The notes under the pieces: generated by a model
The model's input: the letters and a program-made list of their open reading frames with translations, nothing else
What the model was told of the DNA's origin: nothing
The model's database searches: none
Shown here: piece after piece, positions 4,801 to 6,783 of the stretch
Numbering within the stretch: the stretch's first letter is position 1
How the letters are laid out: every line of letters begins with the position of its first letter
Assembly: GCA_030147455.1 (NCBI GenBank)
Contig: JASKZU010000078.1
Location: forward strand, 1-6,783
Length of the DNA: 6,783 bases
Direction: 5' to 3'
Source: Planococcus sp. (in: firmicutes)
Lineage (GTDB): Bacteria > Bacillota > Bacilli > Bacillales_A > Planococcaceae
Made by a program: the position numbers and the translations under genes

Positions 4801-5583
4801 ATGCAATCCACTGTGCATTCAAAAATATTTGGCGAGTATTTAAGATCTAGGAGAGAACGAATACAGCCGGAAAAAATTGATGTTGATAGCGATCGAAGAA
4901 AACGCAGAACACCAGGGTTGCGCAGGGAGGAAGTAGCGTATTTAAGTCATATAAGCGTGACGTATTACACGTTGTTGGAACAAGGAAAAGGTATTCATCC
5001 TTCGCGGGATATTCTGTTGAATATTAGCCGCGCACTGCAGCTGAATGCTGATGAGAAAGAACATCTCTTTGCTCTGGCTTATAATGATAGTGAGTCAGTC
5101 CTGCCTGTCGATAAGCAATATCAGGCTTCGTTGCAAGCTGCAGTGGACGAGTTCCCATTTCCTTCTTTTATTACAAATCAACGTTCAAAAATTATATACT
5201 GGAATGAAGAAGCGGAGAAAAAGCTCTTTCCGTTTTCCTCTTACGATGAGCGTCACTTGCTGCAACTGTTATTTTTAGAACAAGATTTTCGGAATCGTAT
5301 AGACAATGTAGCGGATTTTTCAGCATATTCAGTTGCTGTTTGGAGAACTGTTTATGAACGCTTTCCGGAAGATAAGATGTTAAATCATCTTTTAATCAAG
5401 CTACAAGAAGAAAGTTTGGAATTTAAAAACCTATGGGAAAAACATGATGTCGAGCAAAAAAAGGTTAGAATTATTGCTATAAGAGATGACTCGGGCCAAA
5501 TTAGACAATACCGAATTCACTCGTCGTTGCGAGTAGACGGAGATGAAGATTTAAATTGGTGTATGTATATTCCGCTTTCTTGA
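4801..5583 (+). CDS. MmyB-like XRE-family transcriptional regulator
   Basis: This 260-aa protein has an N-terminal helix-turn-helix (about residues 10-93) with the signature FGEYLRSRRER, RRTPGLRREEVA and ISVTYYTLLEQGKG, in which residues 52-62 are the likely recognition helix. The C-terminal part (about 105-258), with FPFPSFITNQ and IIYWNEEAEK, matches the ligand-binding domain of MmyB-like regulators, a PAS-like fold thought to bind a small hydrophobic ligand. In this family the regulator gene is often divergent from an oxidoreductase gene and controls it, as seen here with the aldo/keto reductase. Repression relieved by substrate is an inference. The ATG at 4801 has AGGAGG (4786-4791) with a 9-nt spacer. 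The first terminator downstream is at 5730-5763. A perfect 10-bp palindrome, GAACCGGTTC, lies just after the stop (5587-5596). Confidence 0.93.
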   Translation: MQSTVHSKIFGEYLRSRRERIQPEKIDVDSDRRKRRTPGLRREEVAYLSHISVTYYTLLEQGKGIHPSRDILLNISRALQLNADEKEHLFALAYNDSESVLPVDKQYQASLQAAVDEFPFPSFITNQRSKIIYWNEEAEKKLFPFSSYDERHLLQLLFLEQDFRNRIDNVADFSAYSVAVWRTVYERFPEDKMLNHLLIKLQEESLEFKNLWEKHDVEQKKVRIIAIRDDSGQIRQYRIHSSLRVDGDEDLNWCMYIPLS

Positions 5584-5700
5584 AGTGAACCGGTTCTCAA
5601 TTTCAATTAGTTAATCAGGAGCGAAGGCAAAGAGTAAGATACAAGTACAGCTTCTACGACTTACATTCTATCGAAAATTTAAATAGCAGTTCTTTATTCT

Positions 5701-5728
5701 TTTTGTAAATATAGAATTGTATTATACT
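5701..5728 (+). promoter_or_regulatory. Possible SigA promoter upstream of the RsbR paralogue
   Basis: TATACT (5723-5728) lies 16 nt after TTTTGT (5701-5706). The region is very A/T-rich, so several alternatives exist. The predicted start near 5735 lies inside the left arm of the hairpin at 5730-5753, so a transcript from here could not form that terminator. Confidence 0.4.
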
Positions 5729-5729
5729 A

Positions 5730-5763
5730 AGAGACCGTAAGTCTTTGGTCTCTGTTTCTTTTT
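5730..5763 (+). terminator. Intrinsic terminator after the XRE regulator gene
   Basis: AGAGACC (5730-5736) and GGTCTCT (5747-5753) form a 7-bp stem with a 10-nt loop, followed by GTTTC and a run of seven T-rich bases. It is the only clear hairpin in the 236-nt gap and should end the regulator transcript. Confidence 0.75.
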
Positions 5764-5819
5764 TTCCTGTTCGATAAATTGAAGCTGAGACAGCCAATTA
5801 AATTACGCCATGGAGGAAA

Positions 5820-6674
5820 ATGAGCAGAATGCTGAAAAATAAAGAACTGCATACGTATTTATGTGACCATGCCGAACGGTTGACTGAAGAATGGTACGAC
5901 TCATTGGATAAGAACCGGGAAGGCGTATACTCTTCTACCGATCCAGCTGTCATTCAAAAATTTAAAAATCAAAACTTAGCGTTTCATAAACATTTCTGCA
6001 AAATCTTTGACCCGGAAGTTGAAGATTTCCCCGAGGATTTTCAAAAGTGGATAAAAAGCATCGCAGAGGATGAAGGCCATCAAATGACTCCGCTGGAAGA
6101 AATCATTAAAGAATTCTTCCGGACGCAGAAACAATATGCAGAGTTGATTGAGGAGTATGCCAGTCACCATGCAGGAAATGCTACTTTCAAACAATTGAGC
6201 GCTTGGAATCAAGGAGTTGTTGATTCAATCCACTCGATTGTGCTGGAGTTTACAGAGCAGCATTCCCAAGCCTCGGCCAAGCGTTTGAATGCTCAGCAGG
6301 AAATGATGATAGAAATGAGTGCACCAGTCATTTCATTGACCAAAGATATTGGATTTCTGCCGCTGGTAGGGGAAGTCAGTACTTACCGGGCGCAAGTCAT
6401 TTTTGAAAAAACGCTGGCTCAGAGCGCTGATAAGCAATTGAAAAAACTGTTTATCGATTTGTCGGGAGTTCCAATTATCAATACGATGGTAGCCCACCAA
6501 ATTTTTCAGGTAATCAGCGGATTGAAACTCATTGGCGTGGAAACGGCTTTATCCGGCATCAGCCCACAGATCGCCCAAACTGCGACTCAATTAGGATTGA
6601 ACTTTGCGGAAATCAAGATATACAATACCTTAGAACAGGCTGTGAAGTTCGAAAAACTCAGTCCTTTGCGATAA
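5820..6674 (+). CDS. RsbR-family stressosome protein (STAS domain)
   Basis: This 284-aa protein has the architecture of B. subtilis RsbR paralogues: an N-terminal sensor-type globin-like domain (about residues 5-150), a linker helix, and a C-terminal STAS domain (about 165-280). Such proteins co-assemble with RsbS into the stressosome, which traps the kinase RsbT and releases it on stress to activate SigB. Two threonines, T188 (GEVSTYRA) and T222 (PIINTMVAH), are 34 residues apart, the same spacing as the RsbT-phosphorylated T171 and T205 of RsbRA. Which paralogue it corresponds to is unclear. No rsbS, rsbT or sigB gene is nearby, which is usual for the extra RsbR copies. The start is uncertain: GGAGG (5812-5816) is only 3 nt before the ATG at 5820 but 12 nt before the in-frame ATG at 5829, which would give MLKNKELHTYL. 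It ends before a strong terminator. Confidence 0.92.
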   Translation: MSRMLKNKELHTYLCDHAERLTEEWYDSLDKNREGVYSSTDPAVIQKFKNQNLAFHKHFCKIFDPEVEDFPEDFQKWIKSIAEDEGHQMTPLEEIIKEFFRTQKQYAELIEEYASHHAGNATFKQLSAWNQGVVDSIHSIVLEFTEQHSQASAKRLNAQQEMMIEMSAPVISLTKDIGFLPLVGEVSTYRAQVIFEKTLAQSADKQLKKLFIDLSGVPIINTMVAHQIFQVISGLKLIGVETALSGISPQIAQTATQLGLNFAEIKIYNTLEQAVKFEKLSPLR

Positions 6675-6715
6675 AAGAGACGCTTTCCTTAACTTTATTC
6701 CCTAAAAAAGCACAG

Positions 6716-6764
6716 AAAAGAACGTTCGCCATCTCGTCGAAGACGATGCGAACGTTCTTTTTTT
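6716..6764 (+). terminator. Strong intrinsic terminator after the RsbR paralogue
   Basis: A 14-bp perfect stem pairs 6716-6729 with 6748-6761. An inner stem, CGTC/GACG (6735-6738, 6742-6745), is capped by GAA. A run of seven T (6758-6764) closes it. The A-run on the left side makes weak termination on the other strand possible. Confidence 0.93.
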
Positions 6765-6783
6765 GCTGTCTAGACTTTTCCGT

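Noticed and set aside
5809..5841. Ten-codon open frame (MEENEQNAEK) overlapping the start of the RsbR paralogue
   Set aside because: No ribosome binding site; its own first codons form the GGAGG that serves the larger gene.

Overview
The window looks like chromosome of a low-to-mid-GC Gram-positive bacterium of the Bacillales, most probably a Bacillaceae or Planococcaceae member. This rests on strong AGGAGG-type ribosome binding sites, TTG starts, intrinsic terminators with long T-runs after most units, a DUF4317 protein, an RsbR-type stressosome protein and an MmyB-like XRE regulator. The exact genus is a guess.

Layout. Positions 1-71 hold the C-terminal tail of a probable AEC-family permease (+). 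An extended -10 element and a terminator hairpin follow, then a complete DUF4317 gene (218-1405, +) that looks more GC-rich than the rest. A long two-way terminator (1482-1533) separates it from a run of minus-strand small genes: a 94-aa three-helix membrane protein (1558-1842), two tandem paralogous ~80-aa soluble proteins (2075-2311 and 2422-2664), and a pair of 55-58-aa two-helix membrane proteins (2920-3096 and 3181-3348). Several of these genes need their starts moved inward to the codon that has a ribosome binding site.

The pair of two-helix proteins is preceded by a near-consensus ECF-sigma (SigW-like) promoter, TGAAAC-N16-GGTATA, which suggests an envelope-stress-induced small-membrane-protein operon. 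Next to it, reading the other way, positions 3484-3589 look like an orphan small RNA: an extended -10 element, a ~78-nt imperfect hairpin with a purine-rich loop, and a T-run. A two-way terminator (3596-3638) then closes the facing aldo/keto reductase gene.

An aldo/keto reductase (3710-4675, -) and an MmyB-like XRE regulator (4801-5583, +) are divergent and share a 125-bp control region, a common arrangement in which the regulator controls the oxidoreductase. The last gene (5820-6674, +) is an RsbR paralogue with a C-terminal STAS domain, carrying two threonines spaced as in B. subtilis RsbRA. It ends in a strong terminator. No tRNA, rRNA, CRISPR, insertion sequence or phage integrase was seen.

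The most interesting part is 1.5-3.6 kb: several uncharacterised small genes, two candidate ECF promoters, a TGAAAC motif at nearly constant distance from three unit starts, and a probable undescribed small RNA.
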